From assembly GCA_914767715.1 (NCBI GenBank), contig OU612075.1, forward strand, positions 3,474,001-3,538,000: a stretch of 64,000 bases of DNA, read 5' to 3'. A model generated the notes under the pieces. It searched no databases. It was not told where the DNA came from and saw nothing but the letters and a program-made list of their open reading frames with translations. Shown here one piece after another: positions 25,646 to 38,800 of the stretch. Position numbers and translations under genes: made by a program. Within the stretch, counting starts at the first letter, position 1. The number at the start of each line of letters is the position of its first letter. The DNA comes from Membranipora membranacea (lineage: Eukaryota; Bryozoa; Gymnolaemata; Cheilostomatida; Membraniporidae).

Positions 25646-28600
25646 TGCATGCTCTCATACATCAGCGTTGTCACACAACCATTTTTGTGGCAGCCTGACA
25701 AGGCTACTTATACATCATAGAAAGTTGTGCCTGTGTGCAAATCTGATATCTATTCTAATCGAGTTCAATATTCTGATATCTACTCCCAACGTGTATTGTA
25801 TGTTCTCAAATCTAAATATCATGTATTTGATCTATGTAGCTGCGTTGTGATATGTAATAGGCGTAATGCGACCATCTCCATCTGGAACTTTCCTCTCTGC
25901 TGTATCAGAATAAAAAAAGCCTCTTAATATGGATGACAAATGTTGCCTTTTGATGTTTAGCTTCCTCAAGAAGGAATGAATATTATTCATAAGGTGTTTT
26001 AAGCTGATTACCATTTTTATAATATGTAGAGTAGTGAGTGGCGGTTTGCCACTTTCTACTAACCGATGTGATACCCACCCACCGGCAACTTTGTATAAGC
26101 TACAATCTTTTGCATTTTTTAGTCAATCAGATCAGACTCTCAATTTCAAACATTTTCTCTCTCATATTATGTAGGCCTAAGTTTTGACTCCCTCATTGTT
26201 ATGAACACCAGCGCAGTATGTAGCAGACAGACAGACAGACCGACATCATTTGCCCTCAGTGGGAAACATTCAAAATCATTTTCAAAGGTTGCTGTTACAT
26301 GTTGAGAAGGCAAAACTTAACATCGAGAGAGTTTGTGTGAATGGAGTTTAGGGTTTTGAGTTTGACGTACATGGATATACGTCAGTTACACGTATGCTTG
26401 TATACATAATGTTTGCATAAATGGATACAAAATGCGTATATACATGATACATCCACTGACTGCCTCATCATACCTTTCAATATTGAAGCTAATTTTCATT
26501 CTCCATACTTGAGTCATTGCTGTATGGTATCTGAGAATTCTCATTAGAAATTAATTGCCATTGTGAATAGATCAGATTTTCTCAGTCTCTGATCTTACAT
26601 TCCTTGTAGGAATTCTTACTGTAAGGTATAAAGATCTAGAGTTTCAAGAACTTTACATAATAAGCTGGGCGTTCTACGTTTGAACAAGGCTAGGTATTGT
26701 CAATATAAGCCCTAGTATCCTGATTTAATCCTTTCACTTCCATTCAAACAAGGTAATAATACAGTCCTTGTTTGTGTAAATGCCAGTGTGAGGAACTTAA
26801 GCTATGCCTATGGGATAACAAGTGCAGCATTCACGTCGTTCATGCTTGCATATAATTCACAATAATAATGTGTGCTGTGCGAGTTCTAAGTCACTCTACG
26901 CTGTTGGGTTGACACTCGCAATGTGAGGTTTCTTCAAAATAATGTGGAAATCACTTTCTCAATCAGTGTAACCGTCTCCTGGGTGGAAATTTGCATGGGA
27001 AACTCTTCGACTTGGCTAGGTGGTCTGCCACGTGTATAATCCATACATATCAGTATCACACATCCTCAAGTCGACTTCTACAGCAACTAGACCAAGGTAG
27101 GTCGATTCAGGGTTCGTAGCGGGGGGAGGGGGGAACAAGGAGGCGCAGCTGGACAGCAAAGCATGTTTTACCATCATCTTGTCGTTAGCACCATCTTAAC
27201 AATCTAGTATGTGTTTGAATGACATGTTACCAATAAGTTTGTTTGAGTAAGATCTCCTTATCAAGGAACGGACAGTCAGATGTATCTCATCTAGAATACT
27301 AATTAGCAGGACACATACACCTTGCTGTGATGGTGATGGTAGCAGAGACGATGTATCATATAGACATAGGCCCTGATGGTAGATCAATCAAATTCATTTA
27401 GGGAGTGTTAGCATAGCATTTCAATGCAATTATTTGAAAGTTATGTAGAGTTTTATCTCCAAAATCTGATAAAAGCGCTTGTTATGCGGTTAACAGAATT
27501 CCAATAAATATCATGCTACAGTAGATCTTTCATCTAACGAGTCTTTTCAGTAAAGCAACTCAAACCCACATTCTGATGAGTAAAACTTTCTCTCTCAGGC
27601 CTGAGTTTGAGGCGATAAATCCAGCAGCTTATTAGCAGGATATAATAGAGCGTTATTCATTCTATTCATAACTCTTCAAAGGCGATTGTGTATTATTTAG
27701 GTGTCATAATGATACTATCTAACTTTGATGATATCTCTTATGTTTTTAAATACCTGCCTAAGGTTCACATGAAAGTATCGCAAATTGAGACATGTAGAAT
27801 TTGACAGGCTTTGACAAGCTTTGCGATTCCTTGAGAAAGTTTTGAGACGTAAATACTTCCTAGCAAAACAAGTTTTCATCTTGATTTTTAGTTGCCATGA
27901 AAACAATGTGGAACGAATGACTCTTCAGCCAACGCTCGCCTTCATAGTAACCACGCCTCAGTAGACTAGAGAATCCAGTCATCTCTCCCAAATCTAAACT
28001 ATAATTATTAAATTGATTAAATGTTTGCAATAGAAACACTATAGTAAAGGTTCGCACTACAAAACCGACTATTACCGAAGGCGAAATTGGTTTCATGCCT
28101 AAATCATAGGCTAGACTTGACATTGGTCTCAGATTTCCCAAAGATATCATGTGGATAGCATAAATCATGGCAATACCTGATGCTTTCAGCTTGTATTCAA
28201 AAGCTAATCATAATGCAGTGTTATTATGAATGCAGGCTTTGATATATTGTTGTTTTATTCATCAACATGCTATAAAGGAGGCTAGACTAGGTACTGACTT
28301 GCTATATAGTGTATTTAGTACACATAATACTACCTGTTAGTAATCTAAACTTTCACAGCAGTCTGAGCTGTTTACACTCAATCTGAACTCAGGTGAGTCT
28401 GACATCCAATGAATCAGTTACATGTCTAGGCTACCTGCTGGTATAGACTACTACTGGATGGTCTGCTACTCAGTACTCATTTTCCAGGAACAGGTCTTCT
28501 CTGTCTCAGTTGGGAATGCTACGAGCTGTGTGGCTTTGTAGTAAAGCAATCGTATAATGCAAGAAGGGATTCTTTACTACACAAAATACTCGCTAAAATA

Positions 28601-29893
28601 TCTACGGCTACGTTCCTATATGCTCCGGGGGGCCGTCGGACAGGGGGCAAAGTCTGGGGGGCTCAGACTATGTTAAGATAGTTATGGCCACCAGGTCTTG
28701 GCTATTTGTGCTCATTATTTTGGAGTAGGAAGCAGAAGAGTTCATATAGAATGAAAACCTCTGTTCCAATATGGAAAGTGAATTACCCTTGAGAAGAAGT
28801 CACCAGTTGCATGATAATGCTGGTCTGCGTCATGCAGTGCTGATTGGCTACTCAATAGAGGTTTTTACCACCACTGTTTGTGAGTTGCAGTCATAATGAT
28901 GCTGAAAACAAATCAGTATTGACTATTAAAATCTGATTAAAATAAATCAGAACAAAGCTTATTGAATAATGAATAGTGGGTTTGTCAACGCCCAGATCAT
29001 TCATTCACAAAATACAATTAAAAAAGTTGATTAAAACAATTTCAAAGTTAGTAGTCATTAGGTATGCCATTGTGTCTGTCAAAGTTCATGATGTTCTGTT
29101 TTCATGGTGAATTTTTGACCCGTTGCATAAATATAATGACAAATTAAAAAGCAAACCAAACTGACCCTTGACACATAGAGCACATTATGACCTCTGTGCT
29201 GACTTGTTTACCTTTGCACTGTTTTCATCATATGATCCCATCGTACGGTATGTGCCATGGGTATAGTCATGCATATCGGTTTCAAATGATGTAGATCACT
29301 TTCTATTTCTGGATCCCTTGGTAGGCTACTCAGGGCTACAAATCTATATTGGTAACGAGTAACTAGATATAAATAAACCGGTGGCTTGGCATTTGCTGCA
29401 CTGCGAGTAAAAGTCTCCATTTAACTTGATCTCTGTATTTGTATTTATATTGGCATCAAACCGTGTTAGAGCTGAAACATTGAGCAGGCTCCAGTCACTC
29501 TTTTGCAACCACCTATCAGGCTACCAGTTCCTGATGAGGAAGAGCACATTAATTAATGCTCTGATTGGCTTCATGACGTACAGAGACTCATGGGGATACA
29601 TGTGTGTTGACTTCCTATCGTACAATCTCATTCCTCATCTTGGAAACCCAGTCATGTAAATCATGTCATGTTTATTATCTTTTTTCCTCTTATTACAGAG
29701 ATCGTATTACCAAACAGAACCAAAGATTGACGACTCAACTAAGACCAACCGAAACACAATACAACACTTGCTCTCTCGGATTACTCCATAATATCGCTAT
29801 CTGAGAGCATGACTACACACCTCGAAGTCTCCTCGTAGCTGATCTGGTTTTCTGAGGACACACACGGCACACAGAACACACATACTACAGACA

Positions 29894-32800
29894 ATGGCCT
29901 CTATGGGTCCGAGATACAGCAAGGATAGTACAAAAGATGTGACAATCTCAGACGTAGCGTCTATACTCAAAAATGGTTTCTTCCTTGTCACAGGTAAGAG
30001 CTCAACATTGCTTGGGGAAAAAAAGACTATCAGGTGTTGACTACCACTACAAGCAAAAATCATCACTGAACCTTGATTCTATGGTGCTTACACCTTGCCC
30101 ATGTCGCTGTTAGTGGTGGATTATGTTATGCTGAAATCAGAGAATTGGCCAAAATTTCAACAACTCTTCACCCTTACCCATTGAGCTTCATCCTCAACCA
30201 CAATTCCATGCTACCAAATTGTAAATCATTCAGATTAGATGCCAGTAGTCTAATTAGCCATTAGTCATATAATCTCCGATCAGAGCTATCATTGAACTCT
30301 GAACCATTCATTAACGATATAACCATATGCACCAGTGTGAGAACTTTTATAATCAATTTAAAATAATTACAGTGCCTCAAACTTTGTGACACAAGATTTG
30401 ATATAGCAATCGGAATGTAGTTATTTACCTATAGAATTCATAAAGTTGCCCAATCTCAATGCAGTAGAGAACACTCAACAATGAGGACAGTGAAGTACAA
30501 TCAGGACTGGCCAGGACTGGGTCCTGAAGAGTATCACAGACAGTAGGCACCAGTGAGCCCTCAATTATGAGTCAAAGCAGAAGCGCCACTGCCAACACAG
30601 CGTTATCATAGAAAATCTGCCATCCAAGCCAGCTTCCACCATCTAAACTTTCTGTCAACAATTATCTGCAAGGCCCGGACTCATCAGAGCCACCAAGCCT
30701 CAATATAAAGAACCCTGGCTATTCTTCGCATTGCAAGAGCTCGCAAATCTGCTGTTGCGGTTACAGCGATAAATAGCTTTCGAATATGACTAGAACATGT
30801 TACATGTGTTTGAAGCTGTATTTTCAGGGTTTTTTCCGTAGCCACTTTCATATTGGCTTTCCTCAAACACTATATTCTGCAAAACAACTCAAAGTATGGA
30901 AAGGGATCAGCTTTATATTCTCTGTGTTGTTGTTGTAGGGAGTACCTCCGCTGAAGGATCTCCTCTTGTTTTCTCACTGGATGGGATAACTCCTGAGCCC
31001 GATGAGGACACACAGAGAAATGCTCTTATATATATAGCAAGTCTCCCAACGTAAGTAACCTGCTGCCCATAATACACAGCATCATCTTATATAAAGCATT
31101 GTAGTTACTCCTGTGTTCATCACATAGAATCTGTATTACAATTATTCTCTGCAAGATAGTACCCCACCCACCCCCTTAGCGACCGCATATGGATGCGATC
31201 ACCATCCTGAATGACACTAAAGGCTGGTTTAAGACAGTACATGGAGGTTGCAAGTTTACTGGATACAATGTTGACTTCTGAGGCAATGCACTATTCTCTT
31301 CTGATATTTCTGATTGGTAATGAAACGTGAAATCATCATTATAGTATTATATAATATCGCTGATACTGTTTAGACAACCTTGTATAATGTCAAATATCTA
31401 TCCCCAGACCCCACGCCACACCTTCCCACCCTAAACTGAGCCACCACATTTTAGTCAAACGGTTCCGTGCATTACATAACACACTGTTGTCAAGTCATAC
31501 CACAAACTCTGTACCCTTCATAGCACCCTCTCATTGGTACTGCAGTAATCCTGTGCACAGTCTTCAGTAACCATATGCTTGGATCAAAAGCCCAAAACCT
31601 CACATTTACTCCAAATCTTTGGTGAAGGACTATTATTTAAATTATACACCCTGCGGTGTCCAGCCTATGTGCGGCAAAGGAATGTAGCGACTCTCCCACG
31701 AGATGCCATGTCTCTGATCTATTACTATATACCATGTGAAGGTGGGAAGAGGACTCGCTAGACTAAATCCTAAAAACAATGCTGATACCCACAAACCCCA
31801 TAAACCAAGATACTTAAAATAATCTCTACACTAAGGCTAAGTTAACACATAGACCAGGAACCCCACTGAGGTATAATATCCATAATCTGTGAAGAAACTC
31901 TTGCTTCAGACTAGATAGTCGTTTTAAGTAAGGTAGTTAGGTACGGAGGTATGGAGTAGGGTTAATATTGAAGATCCCGTTTTTTGACTGATAAAAGATG
32001 GATAATAATCATTACACCAGTTGCTCTGTGAGGCAGAAGACTATTATGAAAGCTTTGTATAATTTGTTAGCAGCTCCTATGATTTCCTACTTTAGAGTCA
32101 AGGATGCAGCAAAACGGTATATCAATTATACATCGTAAAAAGCCTTCAAAATTATACTAACTCATACCCATAGACTTAATATACTATATTAAGTCTATGC
32201 TCATACCTATGTAGAGTTTTGGCATGTTTGGATGGCTAGTTGCTGGATACTGACTAACATCATGTATTGCCTTGCTCTGCAGCATGTTTTGTCTTGTACC
32301 CAAACCTGACTTTACGAATTATTGCATCTCTGTAAACATTGTGAGATTCTTGGTAGGCAGCCATATTTAATTATTCTGCAGCCCCACTTCTTTTTTCCAT
32401 TTCAAGGTTTTCGGCTGAGTTGTTAAGATGAATAACATTTTTCCCATTTTGCCGAAGTCGTCCAGTCGTGGCTTGCAAAAATTTTATAACACGGGGAAGC
32501 TTTGGTGCTGATAATTTGCCATTGAGCGATATTTAAATAGGAGGCTATAATATCTGCTATTCCTCCTAGTTTTTTCTGGTCACATGCACATACAGACTAT
32601 GGCCTTGGGCTTGTTGCATGGCTTTATTGTCTTGCAAAGACGCAGATGTCATCCTGGCCACGTTACTGCACTCACGTATTTCAAGTAATTGTCTCCACAT
32701 AACTTTCATTAACCTTTTTTGTTGTTGTATAGTTTCTCGACAGACAAGAACTTGGATTATTGTTTTGTGGTGGATCGAAGGAAATCCTCTTGGACATGTG

Positions 32801-35800
32801 TTAGAAAACTGATCACACTTATCGCAGTAAGTAGAGACCACTGATTTATATTATATGGATCAGGGGTACATATCTGATCCTGAGAAAGCTTATGGTTATT
32901 TATGTACGTCTTTGATTGGTCCTCAAGTTCAGAATCTAAATTAGCGGTCTCATGTAAACTTTTTTTGAAAGTTTTTGAAACTTGTTACTGGACGTCAACC
33001 AATGTATAACATAAAAGCTGCCAGATTTATTTAGATCCTGACACAAAAGCTTTGTACTAATGGTGTATCTCCGCAAACAGCCTCGCTATGTATTTTACCA
33101 CTGATCCATAAATTCATATCAATGCAACCAATTGACACAACAAGTGCAGCCTCTAAAAAGCTGACATCAGCTTTCAGATGGTCAGTTGCTATGGCTAAAT
33201 TCATCACAACTTCATCTTTTGTCTCTAGCATAATGCTACGCAACATACAAATTATGATGCATTAGAGTGCAATTTTAGTGTCTTCAGACTGCGTTAATAG
33301 TTGATAACCAAAATACAGGGTGGGTTATTATTCTAGACCAATCAACGACAATAGCATCTAAATGATGTCTGTGGAGCAGTCTGATGTTTTGGCCTATTAT
33401 CATAACATCCAGTAATCAGAGCTTTAAAACATAGAGAATAACAACATCACAGACAATAATGACTGTATTACATAACGGAGGAAAAGCAAAACAATGAGGT
33501 TCTAATCAAAAGCAGAGCCAAAACAACACACAAACAGGACGGAATAATTATCATGATTAGGCCTAGGTGTTTTCAGTATTTTGTTGGTCTGCCAAGCAGT
33601 GTGCACCTAATTTACCCGAGTTTGCATCACATTCAGCAAAGCAAGGTTCTATAGCTTATAGGGGGAAGGGAGTCGCTGACCTATCAATCAAAATTTGATT
33701 TCATTCATCTCATCATTATATTAAGACCAAAAGGTTAGCTTGCACCAGTTCATCATTGCGGACTTCATATCGATGGACTTGTGGACCTTGATATAACAAT
33801 GTGCGAAGGGGTCACCGTGAGCTAACTCCCTCCTAAAGTATCCCTCTGTGATGTCTATGTCTGGAGAGGTATACACCCTAGGGTGCTGGGGGGCTGGAAC
33901 AATCAACATTGAAAGCTCCCCCAGTGGGGCTCGAACCCACAACTCCTGCGGCACTAATCGCCTGGCAGTGAATAGCAAGCGCGCTAACCGATTGCGCCAT
34001 CTCACCATCCCCAAAAAAGAATGGGTCGATGGCGCTAATTAGATAGCCCGCTATTCACTACTCGGAGTTGTATTCTCTCATCCCACAGCACATTCCAATC
34101 CACCATTGCCACCCTATGAAACACAGCGTACGTGTTAGGGTTATTGGCCTTACATGGCCCATTGCTGGGACCCCTTGTAGTAGGTTTAGCTGTCTTTCCA
34201 GCTTGTCAGCATGTCTTTCCATGCTGTCACATGTCTTTCCATGAGTCAGTCAGTAGACAAGTACACAGGAGAGGTATACACCCTAGGGTGCTGGGGGCTG
34301 GAACAATCAACATTGAAAGCTCCCCCAGTGGGGCTCGAACCCACAACTCCTGCGGCACTAATCGCCTGGCAGTGAATAGCAAGCGCGCTAACCGATTGCG
34401 CCATCTCACCATCCCCAAAAAAGAATGGGTCGATGGCGCTAATTAGATAGCCCGCTATTCACTACTCGGAGTTGTATTCTCTCATCCCACAGCACATTCC
34501 AATCCACCATTGCCACCCTATGAAACACAGCGTACGTGTTAGGGTTATTGGCCTTACATGGCCCATTGCTGGGACCCCTTGTAGTAGGTTTAGCTGTCTT
34601 TCCAGCTTGTCAGCATGTCTTTCCATGCTGTCACATGTCTTTCCATGAGTCAGTCAGTAGACAAGTACACAGGAGAGGTATACACCCTAGGGTGCTGGGG
34701 GCTGGAACAATCAACATTGAAAGCTCCCCCAGTGGGGCTCGAACCCACAACTCCTGCGGCACTAATCGCCTGGCAGTGAATAGCAAGCGCGCTAACCGAT
34801 TGCGCCATCTCACCATCCCCAAAAAAGAATGGGTCGATGGCGCTAATTAGATAGCCCGCTATTCACTACTCGGAGTTGTATTCTCTCATCCCACAGCACA
34901 TTCCAATCCACCATTGCCACCCTATGAAACACAGCGTACGTGTTAGGGTTATTGGCCTTACATGGCCCATTGCTGGGACCCCTTGTAGTAGGTTTAGCTG
35001 TCTTTCCAGCTTGTCAGCATGTCTTTCCATGCTGTCACATGTCTTTCCATGAGTCAGTCAGTAGACAAGTACACAGGAGAGGTATACACCCTAGGGTGCT
35101 GGGGGCTGGAACAATCAACATTGAAAGCTCCCCCAGTGGGGCTCGAACCCACAACTCCTGCGGCACTAATCGCCTGGCAGTGAATAGCAAGCGCGCTAAC
35201 CGATTGCGCCATCTCACCATCCCCAAAAAAGAATGGGTCGATGGCGCTAATTAGATAGCCCGCTATTCACTACTCGGAGTTGTATTCTCTCATCCCACAG
35301 CACATTCCAATCCACCATTGCCACCCTATGAAACACAGCGTACGTGTTAGGGTTATTGGCCTTACATGGCCCATTGCTGGGACCCCTTGTAGTAGGTTTA
35401 GCTGTCTTTCCAGCTTGTCAGCATGTCTTTCCATGCTGTCACATGTCTTTCCATGAGTCAGTCAGTAGACAAGTACACAGGAGAGGTATACACCCTAGGG
35501 TGCTGGGGGCTGGAACAATCAACATTGAAAGCTCCCCCAGTGGGGCTCGAACCCACAACTCCTGCGGCACTAATCGCCTGGCAGTGAATAGCAAGCGCGC
35601 TAACCGATTGCGCCATCTCACCATCCCCAAAAAAGAATGGGTCGATGGCGCTAATTAGATAGCCCGCTATTCACTACTCGGAGTTGTATTCTCTCATCCC
35701 ACAGCACATTCCAATCCACCATTGCCACCCTATGAAACACAGCGTACGTGTTAGGGTTATTGGCCTTACATGGCCCATTGCTGGGACCCCTTGTAGTAGG

Positions 35801-38800
35801 TTTAGCTGTCTTTCCAGCTTGTCAGCATGTCTTTCCATGCTGTCACATGTCTTTCCATGAGTCAGTCAGTAGACAAGTACACAGGAGAGGTATACACCCT
35901 AGGGTGCTGGGGGCTGGAACAATCAACATTGAAAGCTCCCCCAGTGGGGCTCGAACCCACAACTCCTGCGGCACTAATCGCCTGGCAGTGAATAGCAAGC
36001 GCGCTAACCGATTGCGCCATCTCACCATCCCCAAAAAAGAATGGGTCGATGGCGCTAATTAGATAGCCCGCTATTCACTATGTCTATTAATGTGATATGA
36101 TGCCATATAACATTTCCAAGTACCCTGTATAATTTCAGTTTTGTGACAGTCATTGACTTTGGTCATTTGTTACTTTACTTTTCTTTCCTGCCTCCAGGAT
36201 AATGATTGGGAGCGCCATGTTGCTGAATTTTAAAGAACTATTTTTCACTTTGTAGACATCCTTTAACAGACCTGTGAAAGAGATAGTGTTACTTCAGCCT
36301 AGCGGGTTTATACAGAGACGATGGAGCTCCAGCGAGACCATCAAACTACAACAAGATTTCCCTAAATTACAAGTAAGGCCATCAGGGGATAACTCCTAAA
36401 TATTCTCTAACAGTCCTGAGTGAGTGTGCCAACAGGGAGGGGGACACCCTCCTACTAGACCAACTTTGATCCAATTGACTGCATTCCAGTTGCTCCCGAT
36501 CGGACCAAATGGACCAAACTTGGTCTCCCCTCCCACCCTCCTTGTTGCCAACAGTGGCGGCCAACCGACCTAAAGACCAAAAGATTTGATACTTTCAGAT
36601 TCGATTGCAGATCCAAAGAGGTGCCAGGTCGGTATTACCATGCCTAATTAGTCATGCAAACTGGAAGTTCACTTTCATTGATGAGTAGTTTTTAATTCTC
36701 AAATATTATAACTTGGGGCAGACTGTATCAATCAGGGGTGATAATTGGAAAATAGTAGTAGTTGGCGAAGCTCTGAATTACTAATGAGGAGACAGGTTCA
36801 CTTGTGGCACATGTATAAATTATAAACTGTGACTCACTATTAGTGTGGGCAACACCTTATCTTTTGGAGACCAGCCATTTGATGCCACCACTTGATATTG
36901 ACAGGATCTGAAGTAGAATTAAATTAGAAAACAACAAAAAAGGAAACTGTACAATCTCTTACCAGCGCATGACAATGTTGTGAACCAACAGGTCAAAGTT
37001 CCCATCAGATTTTTTGTGATTTAACTTATTATATTATGAGTATTGTTATGGTTAATTATGAATATGACGCTCGTTGATATCGTCCCCTAAACCCCCCCCC
37101 CTCCCATCTTTATTGATTCTAAATATGCTGCATTATTTTGTTGTACTTTTGTGACTTGTATTAGGTATCATTCTGTCTGAAGCGCTATCATTGCATAACA
37201 TTGATATGAATTCAATAATATATATCAGTGTTGCACAATTAAAGATCCAGTATTCATACAATATATACCATATATCCCCCAGTATATTGAGCATACCGCT
37301 CTTAATTTTTCCCACCAGGTGGTAATAATGGATGACACTGAATCTCTAGTGAGAAAATTTGGAGAAGAGTCTCTAAGTTCTCAGCTGGGAGGAAGTTTAG
37401 ATCTGAATGTGGACAGTTTTATACAACAGAGAATGGTGAGTGTACTCTAAATGTACTCTGAGAATCCACATCCTTTTGGGAATGCTGTCATCAATGAATA
37501 TATGCGACAATATATATACATATATATTTATATGCTGTAGTTCAATGACGCTATAGCCTATAATGATAAAAAATGTTTAATATACAATGCAAAGGAAATA
37601 GTATAATAGCAACATGATGCTAAATATAATGCATGTATTTGCGGAGATTCCAGATACGATGCAAAGCTTTTCTATAGAGTTTATTTTTGTTTTGTTGGCT
37701 ATGATAAACCTATTAGCACTCATGATCTCATGATGAGGATGACGCATTATGGAGTTATGGAAGTGTTTCTGACTCATGGGGACAAACTGTAACATAATGA
37801 TATAAAAAATAAAATTAATTATAAACTTGTATATATATAAATAAATCTGTCTAACAAGTTACCATAGATAACCTATCTATCAAGCTTTGTACTGTTTTTG
37901 GAGTTTCCAAGCAATTGACGCACCTTTATTACTGGTCTTTGCCCTCAGTAGGTTCAAATAAACGTAAAGTTAATCATGCCAAGAAGCTAGTACAGAGTCA
38001 ATATCCTTAATCGTCACCGCTTCTCACGGATACAATGTCCAGCTTGGGTAACAAATTCCCAGACAAACTCCACTAAAGCTACACCAAACTAATGATACGA
38101 CACCAGCGTTCCCTAGTCTGAGCGCCTCAGACTGTTGCCCCTGCTCGACGGTCCCCCGGTAGTGTAATATTGATTGTTTCCTACAGTCTATAGATAGTCT
38201 GGAGACAAACTGTGTAGACTTAGAGGAGAGAGTGAAGGAGTTGATACTGGATGACGCACAGAGTGATTTCGATATTCCTAACGACGTCGCATCCACTGAG
38301 GCATTACTCAATGAGCATGCGGTATGTCGAACTATAGTTTACTTGTAATTTAGAAAGGCCCTGCATGATAATCATCTAGGAAGTCGATGTGCCTAACAAA
38401 TCTGAGAGCAAGACTATTTTGCTGTTAATCCACACCACATTCAGTTGGCTCGGAGTTTTTTGCAAGGGCGTTGCTGGTGGTTGTTTGTTGGTGTGGTCTT
38501 AGCCCACCCCCATTCCTTACCAACAAACAAAGCTTACCAAGACAGGCTACAAAGTGAACTAGATGGAAGTCAGTACTAAATTATATTCACATTTTACAGA
38601 ATTATCTACTATTTTGTATGGTGCATACCGTTTATAGACCAATATTTCGGAAGCACACTTATCCTCCTAGTAATTCTCGGAAATTTATTGAGCCAGAAAC
38701 AAATCACAAGCTAAACAAAGCTGGTGCAAGGTGGTAAAATGTATAGTCCTAATAGATCGCGCAGCGATTAGTAGATGAGTTATAGACATCATGATGGTTT

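Larger units (their letters stand above)
20418..29893. other. Gene-poor region between POU4 and the Rho GEF
   Basis: About 9.5 kb with no recognisable coding exon on either strand. It contains a tRNA-derived element (20560-20790), short (GACA)n runs near 22241 and 26226, and one copy of a dispersed repeat (25555-25645). A strong donor (aaggtaaga) at 24557 could end an untranslated first exon of the GEF, but nothing confirms it. Confidence 0.5.

Noticed and set aside
27860-28168. 102-aa minus-strand open frame
   Set aside because: No recognisable domain, no splice context or start signal, and it ends without similarity to any family I know.
33927-33999. Functional tRNA genes in the array
   Set aside because: The A and B boxes are perfect, but the 7 bases before the A box do not pair with those after the T arm and there is no normal anticodon arm.
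34132-36062. Five identical 104-aa frames and five 63-aa antisense frames
   Set aside because: They are by-products of the 404-bp tandem repeat and read through the tRNA-like block. No start context, codon pattern or protein similarity supports coding.
33863-36080. Hammerhead ribozyme in the 404-bp unit (as in animal retrozymes)
   Set aside because: I searched both strands of the unit for the CTGANGA core and did not find it; near matches such as ctgactga do not fit.
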